64,000 bases of DNA from UBA981 sp942490995 (GTDB lineage: Bacteria > Pseudomonadota > Gammaproteobacteria > Ga0077536): assembly GCA_942490995.1 (NCBI GenBank), contig CALOBG010000014.1, forward strand, positions 208,491 through 272,490, written 5' to 3'. Made by a program: the position numbers and the translations under genes. The notes beneath the pieces are model-generated. The model saw nothing but the letters and a program-made list of their open reading frames with translations, searched no databases and had not been told where the DNA came from. Of the stretch, positions 1 to 7,387 are shown piece after piece. The stretch's first letter is position 1, and each line of letters opens with the position of its first letter.

Positions 1-1
1 C

Positions 2-1108
2 CGCAGCGCCAGTGTTTCCTGCAGAGGGGACGAACTGGCGACCGTGCAGCTCCCCGCCGCGTCGATCACGATCAACGGTGGCCCGCCGGAGGGCGGACTG
101 CAGCGTCACTTGCTCGGTCTCACGAACTACATCGGTGCACGATGCGAAGTTCGCGATCTGTCGTTGCTCCCGCGTGTCCGCGCGACTGTCCAGGTGCTCG
201 GAATCGTCGTCGAGCCAGGCCTCGACAGGGACGTACGCGCGCTGGTCGGCCTGCTGGCGGAACGCGGGAACGGATTCCTGTTCCTGCCGCATGGAATCTA
301 CATCTGGTACGGCCTCGTCATGGCGGTGCCGCGAGAGGTCGCGCCGCCCGCCCCGACCAACGATGCCGACGCGGAGGACGACGAGGAGGACGACGAGGAG
401 AGCGAAGACGAGGATCCCGAGCCACCCACCCCCGAACGCGTCCTGCGCCGCGCCTGGTGCCTGGCTTCGCTGGCGTGGTGCGGACTGCACGCTGAGCGCG
501 GCGACCGCGGCGCTACACGCACGGCTGCCGAGCGAGTGCGCGCGTGGATCGATCAGGTCGGGCTGGATCGCGAACTCGAGCTCCACGAGCGCGAGCTACT
601 CGCCTCGGACCCCAGCACGTGGACGCGGCAGCAGATCGTCGACGCGACCTGGCTGACCGAGGGTGTCGCCGTGCTCGCGTGGGGCCTGCGCGCCTACGAC
701 CTGCCCGACCACGAGACGAAGTCCGAGCCCGCACCGCTGTTCGCGTCGATCGGCTTCATGACGGACCTACCGGCCGCGCTCGTCGACCCGACACTCCGCT
801 CGCACGACGAGATGTCGGCGCTGTCGGATCGACAGCTTGGACTGCACTGGCGGCTCCGCGACTTCTCGGTCAACGGCAAGGGTGTCGATCTCGTCAAGCT
901 CGCCGCCGGCGAGATCTGGTTCGGAGGATTCGACCTGACCGGCGTCGCGATCAGCGACAACGACCTCGCGATCGGCGGCGTGCCGATCGTCCGCGCCGAC
1001 GCCGATCGCATCCAGATCTGCCAGTCGATCGCCATGGAGCGACGTCGCGCATCAGACTGGCTCATTGGCCTCGACGCCGTGTACTCCGAGATCGACATGT
1101 CGACGTGA
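2..1108 (+). CDS. DUF4272-like protein, 5' end cut by the window
   Basis: The frame is open from the first bases of the window, so the true start lies just outside. The first GTG (44) falls inside what looks like the N-terminal domain, beginning around 'GDELATVQLPAAS'. The middle holds a strongly acidic Asp/Glu insert (about 310-420). The C-terminal half has the layout of DUF4272 proteins: an Arg-rich helix (RVLRRAW), a Trp-x-Thr-Glu-Gly segment followed by 'VLAWGLRAYDLP', and a final part rich in Arg/Trp with 'HWRLRDF'. DUF4272 proteins are cytosolic and of unknown function, often encoded beside polymorphic-toxin or accessory genes. No signal peptide or membrane segment is visible. The family call rests on motif layout only. 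Confidence 0.6.
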   Translation, partial: RSASVSCRGDELATVQLPAASITINGGPPEGGLQRHLLGLTNYIGARCEVRDLSLLPRVRATVQVLGIVVEPGLDRDVRALVGLLAERGNGFLFLPHGIYIWYGLVMAVPREVAPPAPTNDADAEDDEEDDEESEDEDPEPPTPERVLRRAWCLASLAWCGLHAERGDRGATRTAAERVRAWIDQVGLDRELELHERELLASDPSTWTRQQIVDATWLTEGVAVLAWGLRAYDLPDHETKSEPAPLFASIGFMTDLPAALVDPTLRSHDEMSALSDRQLGLHWRLRDFSVNGKGVDLVKLAAGEIWFGGFDLTGVAISDNDLAIGGVPIVRADADRIQICQSIAMERRRASDWLIGLDAVYSEIDMST

Positions 1109-1244
1109 GACAAGCGTCGAACGACAACTACCATCATCGCCGAACGAACGCGCACGAACCATGCTGCCCCCGGGCCTCAGCTGGATCGTCGCGCTGTGAC
1201 CACACGTGCGCTGCCCACCCTCTGCGCCATGCCGCCAGTCCGGC

Positions 1245-1637
1245 CTACCCGTCGCCCGCGGATCCGCGCACCGCGAACGCCGGCCCCAGCTTCCCGGCGC
1301 CCGGAAGCTCGTCCTCCCAGTCGCAGGCCGCGACGACGCTCGCCCCCAGGCGCTCGAGCACGCGCATCACCTGCCCGACGCCCTCGACGTACCGGTTCAG
1401 CTCGACGCCGTCGCGGCCCTCGACCTCGACCGCGTACGGATAGCGGATGTAGTCCTGGGGATCCATCGCCACCGTGGCCGGCTCGTGGTCAGCGCCGCGA
1501 CGCACGTCGCCCTCGAGCGCGGCGGTGGCAAACCCGCCTCGCCCGACCACGCCGCCGAGGGCCTCGGCCACGCGTGCCGTGAGCTCGCTCGGCGTCATCA
1601 ATGCGTTCACGTACAGCCTGGCAACCGGCCGGTTCAT
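1245..1637 (-). CDS. small conserved hypothetical protein (130 aa)
   Basis: The frame is open further upstream to 1805, but the start at 1637 (MNRPVARLYVNALM) is preferred. The upstream part is Arg/Pro-rich without structure and looks like a shadow. The protein alternates strands and helices ('ARLYVNALMTPSELTARVAEALGG', then 'YIRYPYAVEVEG', 'RVLERLGASVVAACDWEDEL'). This layout resembles small immunity-like or phage-type hypotheticals seen in actinobacteria and myxobacteria, but I cannot name a family. No signal peptide. It is followed on the same strand by nothing closely spaced; the next minus-strand gene (2263-1847) lies about 210 bp upstream. Confidence 0.55.
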   Translation of the reverse strand: MNRPVARLYVNALMTPSELTARVAEALGGVVGRGGFATAALEGDVRRGADHEPATVAMDPQDYIRYPYAVEVEGRDGVELNRYVEGVGQVMRVLERLGASVVAACDWEDELPGAGKLGPAFAVRGSAGDG

Positions 1638-1846
1638 CGCGGGTCTCCAGATGCGCGGATCACCATGCGCTGCATGATGCGGGACGGCTGCGCGATCGGG
1701 CGACTCCGACGAGATCTTCGGCGGCTGATTCGAGGCGACTGACTCGTGACGCCGCAACGGCGGTCGCGGTCGGGCCGTCCTCGCGCGCGAGTGTCGAAGC
1801 GCCACGGCCGATCTTCTTGGTCATGGGATGGCCGAGCACCTAGCCG

Positions 1847-2263
1847 TCACGCTTCATCCTTGGCGGACGAGACGACCCGGTCCCGGTACGCGCGCCACGC
1901 TTCGAAGCCAGCGCTCGCTTCGGGGGCGGCGAAGTCGATCAGCCCGCCCGCGCTGCAGTCGATGGCGGGCTGGCCAAGGACCCTCGCGACTTCCCGGACG
2001 ACCTCGAATGCACCTGCCCCGCGCACGTGCAGCATCATCGAGTCGACTGGGTCGCCGTCGCCGATGTTGAACTCGATCGAGAACCCATCCCCATCGAGGA
2101 CGCCCCAGGCGGGGTCGTCGAGGTTGATCGCCGGCACGGCGGCGCGTAGCTGCGACAGGAGCGCATCACGCGACCAGAGCGGCCGAGGTCGGAAGTCGTC
2201 CGGGATCTCGTCGAGCGATCGGATTCCGGCCGGCAGATCCTGAAACAACACATCCCAGCTCAT
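1847..2263 (-). CDS. small acidic conserved hypothetical protein (138 aa)
   Basis: Starts at ATG with the sequence MSWDVLFQDLPAG. This type of N-terminus, followed by 'IPDDFRPRPL' and a 'DPAWGVLDGDGFSIEFNIG' segment, is typical of a widespread soluble hypothetical family of about 130-150 aa. The C-terminal third has 'CSAGGLIDF' and ends in a charged helix. No signal peptide or membrane segment. Function unknown. It is the last gene before the left tRNA-Leu repeat at 2329, so it is probably part of the ancestral chromosome rather than of the island. Confidence 0.6.
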   Translation of the reverse strand: MSWDVLFQDLPAGIRSLDEIPDDFRPRPLWSRDALLSQLRAAVPAINLDDPAWGVLDGDGFSIEFNIGDGDPVDSMMLHVRGAGAFEVVREVARVLGQPAIDCSAGGLIDFAAPEASAGFEAWRAYRDRVVSSAKDEA

Positions 2264-2305
2264 CGCAGCGAGCCTGCCACGTCCCCGTCGAGGCTCCCAG
2301 CAGGG

Positions 2306-2328
2306 CGAGAAGCCATTCTGGACTCTCG
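2306..2328. terminator. hairpin next to left tRNA repeat
   Basis: CGAGA and TCTCG arms enclose a CC/GG inner pairing. The same position relative to the tRNA repeat carries hairpins at 4666-4698 and 12865-12887, so it is probably the copied terminator of the tRNA-Leu transcript. Confidence 0.4.
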
Positions 2329-2399
2329 ACCGACTGAAATGATGGTGCGAGAGAGGGGACTTGAACCCCTACCCGGTTAAGGACGGGAACCTAAATCCC
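2329..2399 (-). other. att-like repeat: 3' half of tRNA-Leu(UAG)
   Basis: These 71 bases are identical to 12889-12959. They contain the tRNA from the anticodon loop (TTTAGGT) through the variable arm, T arm, acceptor strand and CCA. Identity stops exactly after the anticodon stem-loop, at 2400, and the 5' half of the tRNA is absent. This is the product expected from site-specific integration with crossover at the anticodon loop. Confidence 0.85.
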
Positions 2400-2400
2400 A

Positions 2401-2487
2401 GAACCGGCGAACGATCCCGACACGTTGCGCGCAGAAGACTTACCCAGGAAGTCGATGTCCCCTGCGCGAACAACGGGTTGGAGAGTT
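2401..2487. repeat. block shared with 4786-4870, next to tRNA half
   Basis: Directly beside the tRNA half the bases read as TTGCGCGCAG, then a divergent spacer, then CCCCTGCGCG. The same order and spacing recur at 4786-4870 beside the second tRNA half. It may be the conserved end of related integrative elements, for example recombinase arm sites. Confidence 0.45.
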
Positions 2488-2524
2488 CCCCGGGGCCTGG
2501 GAGCGCCCGATCGAAGCCTCTTGG

Positions 2525-2554
2525 CGCACGGGAACGGCCTTCCGTTCCCGTGCG
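2525..2554. repeat. perfect 13-bp hairpin
   Basis: Arms 2525-2537 and 2542-2554 (CGCACGGGAACGG and its exact complement) with a four-base CCTT loop. There is no T-tract, so an intrinsic terminator is not certain. It lies downstream of the acetyltransferase gene, which is read leftwards. Confidence 0.6.
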
Positions 2555-2556
2555 TG

Positions 2557-2639
2557 GGTTCCCCATCGTGTCCGGTTTCCGGACGTCGCCAGCGCCGCGC
2601 CACACTCGTTGTGGGTGTGCTTCCGGACGATGGGGAACC
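2557..2639. repeat. long interrupted inverted repeat
   Basis: Arms 2557-2575 and 2623-2639 match except for a two-base gap. A smaller CACAC/GTGTG pairing lies in the loop. It abuts the hairpin at 2525-2554 and ends 9 bp from the stop of the acetyltransferase gene, so it may serve as that gene's terminator or as a folded recombination site. Confidence 0.55.
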
Positions 2640-2647
2640 GCCGCGGC

Positions 2648-3187
2648 TCACGAGATCGCGGCTCCGTCCAGCGCACGTGCGTAGCGGTGCTCGTCGCTGC
2701 GCTCGCCGTGCACGGTCGCAGCGAACGGGATCGTCTCCACACGCTGGAACCCGACGCGCTCGACGAGGGCGATCGAGGCCGCGTTGCGCGTGTCGATCAG
2801 CGCCTCCGCGCGCACGACGCCGTCACGCGCCAGCTCGCCGAGCAACCACGCGACCGCCTCGCGTCCGATCCCGCGCCGCCACAGCCGCGGCAGCACCGAG
2901 TACGCGATCAGCGCGCGGCGATCCGGAAAGATCGTCGCCTGCAACGTCCCGGCGGGCTCGCCGGTGTCGCGCACGAACGCCACCCAGTTTCGCCAGACCT
3001 CGTCGCCGCGCCCCCCGGTCGCGAGGTGCGTGTAGCGCCGCTGCAGCGCCTCGACCGAGGCGGGCGGGTCCTCGTCGATGTACGTGTAGAGCTCCGGCGC
3101 GAGCAGGCGCGGGAACAGCTCGGCGGCGTGCGCGGGTGCCAGCTGCTCGACGCGCAGTCGCGGCGTCTCGGCGATCACCACCGCCAC
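2648..3187 (-). CDS. GNAT family N-acetyltransferase (RimJ/RimL type)
   Basis: A 179-aa protein with GNAT layout: N-terminal 'TPRLRVEQLAPAHAAELF', a central 'GTLQATIFPDRRALIAYSVLP' strand pair, and the acetyl-CoA pyrophosphate-binding loop 'RLWRRGIGREAV' (RxxGxG/A type). It ends with 'DTRNAASIALVERVGF', the Asn and Leu-x-x-x-x-Gly-Phe signature of RimJ/RimL-like enzymes. It would transfer acetyl from acetyl-CoA to an amine on a small molecule or protein N-terminus; the substrate cannot be read from the sequence. The start is a GTG (3187) right before 'AVVIAETPRLR'. It lies within the first part of the tRNA-Leu island. Confidence 0.85.
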   Translation of the reverse strand: MAVVIAETPRLRVEQLAPAHAAELFPRLLAPELYTYIDEDPPASVEALQRRYTHLATGGRGDEVWRNWVAFVRDTGEPAGTLQATIFPDRRALIAYSVLPRLWRRGIGREAVAWLLGELARDGVVRAEALIDTRNAASIALVERVGFQRVETIPFAATVHGERSDEHRYARALDGAAIS

Positions 3188-3188
3188 G

Positions 3189-3374
3189 TTACCAGCCCGA
3201 GATGCAGAGGGAGTAGAGCTCGGCCCGCGCCGCGTCGTCGTCCGCGACCCTCGTCAGCCGCCGCTGGCGCCACGGCAGCAGCAACGCCTGCAGCCGCGCC
3301 GCCAGCGTCAGCAGCATGTCTGGCGCCGCCGCCACGGTCGCGCGGGCCAGCGCCTCACGCTCAGCGCGTCGCAC
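3189..3374 (-). CDS. small hypothetical ORF upstream of the acetyltransferase
   Basis: A 61-aa frame starting at GTG just after an in-frame stop and ending 1 bp before the acetyltransferase start. It contains a hydrophobic/Arg helix (MLLTLAARLQALLLPWRQRR) and an acidic C-terminal half. Close spacing suggests co-transcription with the acetyltransferase. It could equally be a remnant of a longer gene or a chance frame. Confidence 0.25.
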   Translation of the reverse strand: MRRAEREALARATVAAAPDMLLTLAARLQALLLPWRQRRLTRVADDDAARAELYSLCISGW

Positions 3375-3569
3375 GAGTCACGCGCGCTGGAATACAGCGG
3401 GCGAGTCGCTCGTCATGCCTCCGGAACATGTTCGCGCCTCCGGATCGCTCCGAGGAACTACACATGGACAGCACGACCCTTGGGAACAGCGGCCTGTCGA
3501 CCGAGCGCGACTCGATGCTCGTCGAGGACGCTGACATCGGGTCTTCGAGCCGATGAGCGAGTGGGTGCC

Positions 3570-4113
3570 ATGACGCGCGCTCCAATCGCACTCGCAGCGC
3601 TCGCGATCACGGTAGCCTGCTCACCGAAGCCAGGCGCGGACTCCCCGCCACCGTCGAGATCCGAGGCGCACGACCGGCTATACGCTCCTGCGTGTCCCGA
3701 GGGGCCGCGTACCCACCTCAAGGCGAACGTCGACGGCGACTTAGAGGTGAGATCGGATCCCGGTGGAGCGAAGTACGACGAGCTCGCGATCGTGGACTGG
3801 CGAATCGACCTGAACGGCGATCAGGCGCTCGACTTCGGGTTGACCTTCATGGGCAGCACCGGCAGCAAGGGCGAGTCAGTGACCGGCGTGTACGTCGCTT
3901 GTGGGGGGGGACGAGTTCGTCGCGGTCTGGGGGCCCGATTATGTCTTCGCGATCGAGCTCCCCCCCGACGCGGAGAAGACCGAGCAACCTTCGGGTACGT
4001 GGCGAGAACTGATCGCTGTCGTGCGGCGGGAGCAGGCAGACCGCGAGCAACTCGACCGGGTCGAGAAGAAGTCCCTGCGCTTCGAGCAGGGCCGATACCG
4101 CGAGGCACCATGA
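3570..4113 (+). pseudogene. lipoprotein gene frameshifted in a run of eight G
   Basis: The frame from ATG 3570 starts with a lipoprotein signal (APIALAALAITVACSPKPG, lipobox ending VAC) and runs to 'GVYVACGG'. There it enters a run of eight G (3903-3910) and shifts. Removing one G joins it to the frame 'DEFVAVWGPDYVFAIELP' that ends at 4113, giving an intact protein of about 180 aa. The central part has 'DWRIDLNGDQALDFGLTF', a calcium- or sugar-binding-like acidic loop, but no family is recognised. It may be a sequencing error or a phase-variable tract. The stop overlaps the next ATG as ATGA (4110-4113), so the two lipoprotein genes form an operon. Confidence 0.65.
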
Positions 4114-4643
4114 GGCGTCCTGGTGCCGTTGGCGTTCTGATTGCTGGTGCACTCGCTGCGTGCGGCAACGACCCGACGACGTATGAGGTCACGAGCGGCC
4201 TCTACCAACTGAGCACCGCCGAGATCAGCGGCGACTGCGCGCTCGACTGGTCACTGCGACCGGGCGCGCTCACGGTCGGTAGCGTCATGCCCGCCGATGT
4301 CGTCGCGAGCCCGATCAGCCTCGATGTCCATGTCTGTGGGCCTCCCGATGAGGACCCGTCTTGCGCCGGACTCGGCGACTCGTACGGCTTCGGGCTCGCA
4401 CGCGACGGTGACGAGCTCGTTGGCGAACAGCCATGGCTCGCGCCGGGGTGTGGCATGCCCGACTACGAGGCGACGTTGAACGCGGTCGGATCCGTGACGG
4501 GCACCAACGAGGTGTCGCTGACCTGGACGGCCTCGATTACATCGCCGAACCCGGACTGGGCCTGCAACGACTACCGCCCCTGCACGTCGACAGTCGAGCA
4601 GCGGATGGCGATCGCAACGGACACCAACCGCCGCGCGGAGTAG
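4110..4643 (+). CDS. lipoprotein of unknown function (177 aa)
   Basis: Begins with a clear lipoprotein signal: MRRPGAVGVLIAGALAACGND, lipobox LAAC. The mature part contains four or more Cys (SGDCALDW, HVCGPPDEDPSC, APGCGMPDY, WACNDYRPC), so disulfides and an exported location are likely. A central beta-rich segment 'GTNEVSLTWTASI' resembles small secreted beta-sandwich proteins, but no family is recognised. Translationally coupled to the frameshifted gene before it (ATGA overlap). It is followed by a strong hairpin at 4666-4698. Confidence 0.7.
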   Translation: MRRPGAVGVLIAGALAACGNDPTTYEVTSGLYQLSTAEISGDCALDWSLRPGALTVGSVMPADVVASPISLDVHVCGPPDEDPSCAGLGDSYGFGLARDGDELVGEQPWLAPGCGMPDYEATLNAVGSVTGTNEVSLTWTASITSPNPDWACNDYRPCTSTVEQRMAIATDTNRRAE

Positions 4644-4665
4644 CGCCGGCCTCGCTGGCGTCGCG

Positions 4666-4698
4666 CAAAGGCTTCGTGCACCGTTCGGGAAGCCTTTG
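4666..4698. terminator. 10-bp hairpin before second tRNA half
   Basis: Perfect arms CAAAGGCTTC (4666-4675) and GAAGCCTTTG (4689-4698). It may end the lipoprotein operon on the plus strand, or be the inherited terminator of the tRNA-Leu on the minus strand, since it has the same place relative to the tRNA sequence as 12865-12887. Confidence 0.6.
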
Positions 4699-4710
4699 GG
4701 CTTTCGCAAG

Positions 4711-4790
4711 CGGCTGAAATGAAAGTGCGAGAGGGGAAACTTGAACCCCCACGGATGTGATCCTCGGGAACCTAAATCCCGCGCGAGGTG
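4711..4790 (-). other. second att-like copy: diverged 3' half of tRNA-Leu(UAG)
   Basis: Read on the minus strand this gives an anticodon stem-loop CGGGA-TTTAGGT-TCCCG (anticodon UAG), a variable arm pairing GGAT/ATCC, a T arm with TTCAAGT and an acceptor strand CTCTCGC. The 5' half of the tRNA is missing. The variable arm differs from the 2329 and 12889 copies, so it came from another strain's tRNA-Leu, presumably brought in by an incoming element. It divides the island into 2400-4710 and 4791-12888. Confidence 0.75.
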
Positions 4791-4870
4791 AACGACCTCA
4801 ACGACTTGCGCGCAGCACCTTGACCCGAGAAGGCTGATTCCCCTGCGCGTTCGAGGAGTTGAGGTCGTTA
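4786..4870. repeat. block shared with 2401-2487
   Basis: Has the same TTGCGCGCAG...CCCCTGCGCG order as the block beside the left tRNA half, with similar spacing and several substitutions. It supports the idea that two related elements inserted at the same tRNA. Confidence 0.45.
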
Positions 4871-4988
4871 CCCAGCGGATCCGTCCACGTGATCGAAGTG
4901 ATTCCGGCTTGTCGAATGCCGGGTTCAGCGCGTCCTGTTCGCTCCGACCCCGACGGTGTCGGCGGCGTTGGTCGACACGACACGCTGG

Positions 4989-4994
4989 TATCGT
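4989..4994 (+). promoter_or_regulatory. TATCGT -10-like box, leaderless start
   Basis: A TANNNT hexamer ends 7 nt before the ATG at 5002, a spacing that would put the transcription start at the start codon. Confidence 0.45.
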
Positions 4995-5001
4995 GCCTGC
5001 G

Positions 5002-5559
5002 ATGGCGATCCACCAAGTCCAGCTGAGCTGCGACACGTGCAAGACCAAGACGCCCCACCGGTTCGAGTATCCATCCGCTGACTACGCGAACACGGCGATG
5101 TGCGAGCGATGCGAGACCGTGCGCGACGTCTCCATCGAGGTTCGCAATCAGCTACCGGCGAGCCCCGAGGACCAGCCACCTGAACCACCAGCAGTCGCGT
5201 TGACGACCGCACCGTCGCTGGCTGGCTACGAGATCGCCGAGACGATCGAGATCATCACCGCTGAGTGCGCCCTCGGCATGTCGATGTTCACCGACCTCTT
5301 TGCCGGTGTACGCGACCTCGTCGGCGGCCGAAGCAAAGGCGTGCAGAACGCCCTACGCGATGCCCGAAAGATCTGCTTGGCTGAGCTCCGGAAGGAAGCG
5401 TCCGAGCTGAACGCCAACGCCGTGATCGGAGTGCGCCTCGACTACAGCGAGATCTCGGGCGGCGGCAAGTCGATGCTCTTCCTTGTCGCCAGCGGAACTG
5501 CCGTTCGCGTTGTCTCGATCCAAGACATCCTTGCGGCGGACTCGGACAGCGAGCACTGA
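5002..5559 (+). CDS. YbjQ-like (UPF0145/DUF74) protein with N-terminal zinc ribbon
   Basis: A 185-aa protein with two parts. Residues 1-45 carry two Cys pairs (CDTCKTKTPH and CERC), a small zinc-ribbon-like module. After a Pro-rich linker, residues 75-180 match the YbjQ fold: 'YEIAETIEIITAECALGMSMFTDLFAGVRDLVGGRS', then 'NALRDARKICLAELRKEASELNANAVIGVRLDY', then 'FLVASGTAVRV'. YbjQ proteins form pentamers and are sometimes called heavy-metal-binding, but the role is not settled. The start at 5002 is chosen because it gives the complete first Cys pair and has a TATCGT box 7 nt upstream. Confidence 0.8.
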   Translation: MAIHQVQLSCDTCKTKTPHRFEYPSADYANTAMCERCETVRDVSIEVRNQLPASPEDQPPEPPAVALTTAPSLAGYEIAETIEIITAECALGMSMFTDLFAGVRDLVGGRSKGVQNALRDARKICLAELRKEASELNANAVIGVRLDYSEISGGGKSMLFLVASGTAVRVVSIQDILAADSDSEH

Positions 5560-5568
5560 GTCGATCGA

Positions 5569-5593
5569 GGAGCCGGCGGATTCGAACCCCGTC
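5569..5593 (-). other. tRNA/tmRNA 3'-end-like fragment
   Basis: On the minus strand the bases read GACGGGGTTCGAATCC followed by GCCGGCTCC, which resembles the T loop and acceptor 3' strand of tmRNA or a tRNA, without CCA. It lies between the YbjQ gene and the ATPase remnant and could mark a further insertion point. No 5' half or tag reading frame is present, so this is not a working RNA gene. Confidence 0.35.
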
Positions 5594-5596
5594 GCG

Positions 5597-6020
5597 CTAG
5601 TCTACGAGGGCCTGGGGGTCGATCTTGTCAATACGTCCGTCGTCAGTCATTCTGAGCATCGCGCGGATACACATTCTGTACTTTGGATTAACGAATCGAT
5701 ACTCATCCCCCTTAGCGGTGCGACGAATAATCGGGGAAGGAGCACTCGACAGATCACCAAGTGCCCCGGACACGTTTAAGAGTGATCCCATCGGTGTCAA
5801 GAAACGCATCCCGAACCACTCGCTCAATGTCACTATATCGGAACTCGTTGCCGTCGAACTGACCCAGCGCGTAGATCACCTGATTCCGACGACCAGCACG
5901 AGTCTCACGGGAGTTCATCGCAGCCTCGATGGCTGTGTAGCTGCTGAACAGGGACGTTCGGATCCAGCGCTTGTTCGCATGCTCAATGGTCGTGGCGTCC
6001 ACAATCCCGGCGTTGTCTTC
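5597..6020 (-). pseudogene. C-terminal remnant of an ATPase-type protein, frameshifted
   Basis: Read leftwards from about 6020, one frame gives 'EHANKRWIRTSLFSSY', 'AGRRNQVIYALGQFDG', 'RYSDIERVVRDAFLDTDGIT' and then stops. A +1 shift at about 5776-5780 continues as 'LNVSGALGDLSSAPSPIIRR' and 'GDEYRFVNPKYRMCIRAML'. The combined segment has the layout of the winged-helix end of STAND/AAA-type ATPases found in defence and regulation genes. The front (P-loop) part is missing and the sequence abuts the transposase gene, so the insertion probably removed it. The family call is by layout only. Confidence 0.45.
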
Positions 6021-6032
6021 AGCACACCTCGC

Positions 6033-7215
6033 TAGCCGGTGGAGATCGAGCGGTCGGTGTTCCGCCGCGACGGTGAACGCAACGCCAAGGTCGTCGATCC
6101 GGTGGGCCTGCAGGTCGGCGTGGTCGATGGCGCTTGGCTGCCCCAGACCGCGCTCGCGATGGCACACCACGTCCAGCAAGGTACGCCGCGCGAGGCCAAG
6201 GCGAGCGCCACGAAGACCGGTCGGTTGCTCTACTCGACGTCGAGCTTCGACCGGGTCACGCACGCCGTCGGCGAGCTGTACGCTGCGCGCAACGTCGAGA
6301 TCGAGGACGCGTTGATCACCTCGTACGAGCCGCCCGCCGAGGCGCGGAGCGTCAGCGTGGGCCTCGACCGCGTGTCGCTGCCGATGATCGAGCCACGTGC
6401 GCGACCGCCGGGGCGACCGCGCAAGGGCGCGGCGAAGCGCCCGATCACCGTGGCGTGGCGCATGGCCTGGGTCGCGACCGTGACCCTGCACGACAAGGAC
6501 GGGGCCGCGCTACACACGATCCGCTACGGCGCGATGCCCGACGACGGCGCCGGTAGTCTGCTGCACGGGATCGCGGGCGACGTCCGCGAGTTGCTCGCGA
6601 AGCGCCCGCGCCTCAAGGTCGCGTTGCTCAGCGACGGCGCACACGACGTCGTCCACCAACTCGCCACCGAAGTCGGCGGACGGCTCGACCGCAAGGTCGT
6701 CCAGGTCGTCGACTTCTGGCACCTCGTCGAGAAGCTCGCTGCCGCGGCCCCGCTTCTCGACGGCGATCCGAAGGCGCGGCTCGCCCGCTGGCGTCTGCGG
6801 CTGCTCAACGTCGAGCACGCGGCGACCGACATCCTGCATGAGCTACGCGACTCGGGACGTGAGTGCGTGGTGGTCGGCGCGGTCGGCAGCCAGCCGGTCC
6901 ACGAAGCGATGACCTACCTCGACAACCACCGCGCGCGGATGAACTACGCCTCCGTTCGCGCGGCTGGCTTGCCGATCGGCAGCGGAAACGTCGAGGCCAC
7001 GTGCAAGACCCTCGTCCAGGTCCGGATGAAGCGGGCCGGATCGCGATGGAACGCCGACACCGGCCGCCACGTCCTTCGACTCCGCGCGCTCGCTGTCAGC
7101 GATCGCTGGGACGAGGCGATCGATCTCACGCTGCGACCGCTGCGGAAGTCGGTCCGAGTCGCGGCGTGATCAGGATGAGAAGCACACCCCTTGGTCCTGA
7201 ACGATCGCCCCGGCG
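6033..7215 (+). mobile_element. 5'-truncated ISKra4-type insertion sequence
   Basis: Contains a transposase that lacks its usual N-terminal part and starts directly at the junction with the ATPase remnant. No inverted repeat pair can be found between 6020-6040 and 7170-7215, so the left end is probably lost. Confidence 0.6.
6039..7169 (+). CDS. ISKra4 family transposase, N-terminally truncated
   Basis: The 376-aa frame starts at a GTG six bases after an in-frame stop. Typical ISKra4 features are seen: 'SVGLDRVSLPMIEPRARP', 'PITVAWRMAWVATVTLHD', 'LHTIRYGAMPD', then a DDE-type core with 'VALLSDGAHDVV' (Asp), 'VVQVVDFWHLVEKL' (Asp, His) and 'RAAGLPIGSGNVEATCKTLV' (Glu in the conserved SGxVExxC motif). 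It would cut and paste the element. Full-length members are about 450-500 aa, so the N-terminal domain is missing and the enzyme is probably inactive. Confidence 0.85.
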   Translation: MEIERSVFRRDGERNAKVVDPVGLQVGVVDGAWLPQTALAMAHHVQQGTPREAKASATKTGRLLYSTSSFDRVTHAVGELYAARNVEIEDALITSYEPPAEARSVSVGLDRVSLPMIEPRARPPGRPRKGAAKRPITVAWRMAWVATVTLHDKDGAALHTIRYGAMPDDGAGSLLHGIAGDVRELLAKRPRLKVALLSDGAHDVVHQLATEVGGRLDRKVVQVVDFWHLVEKLAAAAPLLDGDPKARLARWRLRLLNVEHAATDILHELRDSGRECVVVGAVGSQPVHEAMTYLDNHRARMNYASVRAAGLPIGSGNVEATCKTLVQVRMKRAGSRWNADTGRHVLRLRALAVSDRWDEAIDLTLRPLRKSVRVAA

Positions 7216-7387
7216 CCGTTTCGCATTTGGCGTTCACTCTTCCACCCCATTCGGGCGATGTCGTCCCCAGCCCCCGGGCGAAGTTGATTCCCCCACCCTT
7301 TGCCAGCTACTGCCACCACTCGATGTGGCACAACTCAACTTCGCTGCTGTCGCCTGCGCTGCGGCCATTCTGGAGGATGACGAACTC

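Noticed and set aside
3463..3556. A peptide 'STTLGNSGLSTERDSM' resembling the start of aldo/keto reductases
   Set aside because: The similarity covers about 12 residues and no further part of such an enzyme follows; too little to annotate.
5774..5780. Programmed frameshift at CTTAAAC in the ATPase remnant
   Set aside because: The required shift is +1 while this heptamer type supports -1, and the gene is a remnant anyway.
5569..5840. A tmRNA gene on the minus strand
   Set aside because: Only the 3'-end-like 25 bases are present; the 5' acceptor half, tag frame and pseudoknots are not seen.
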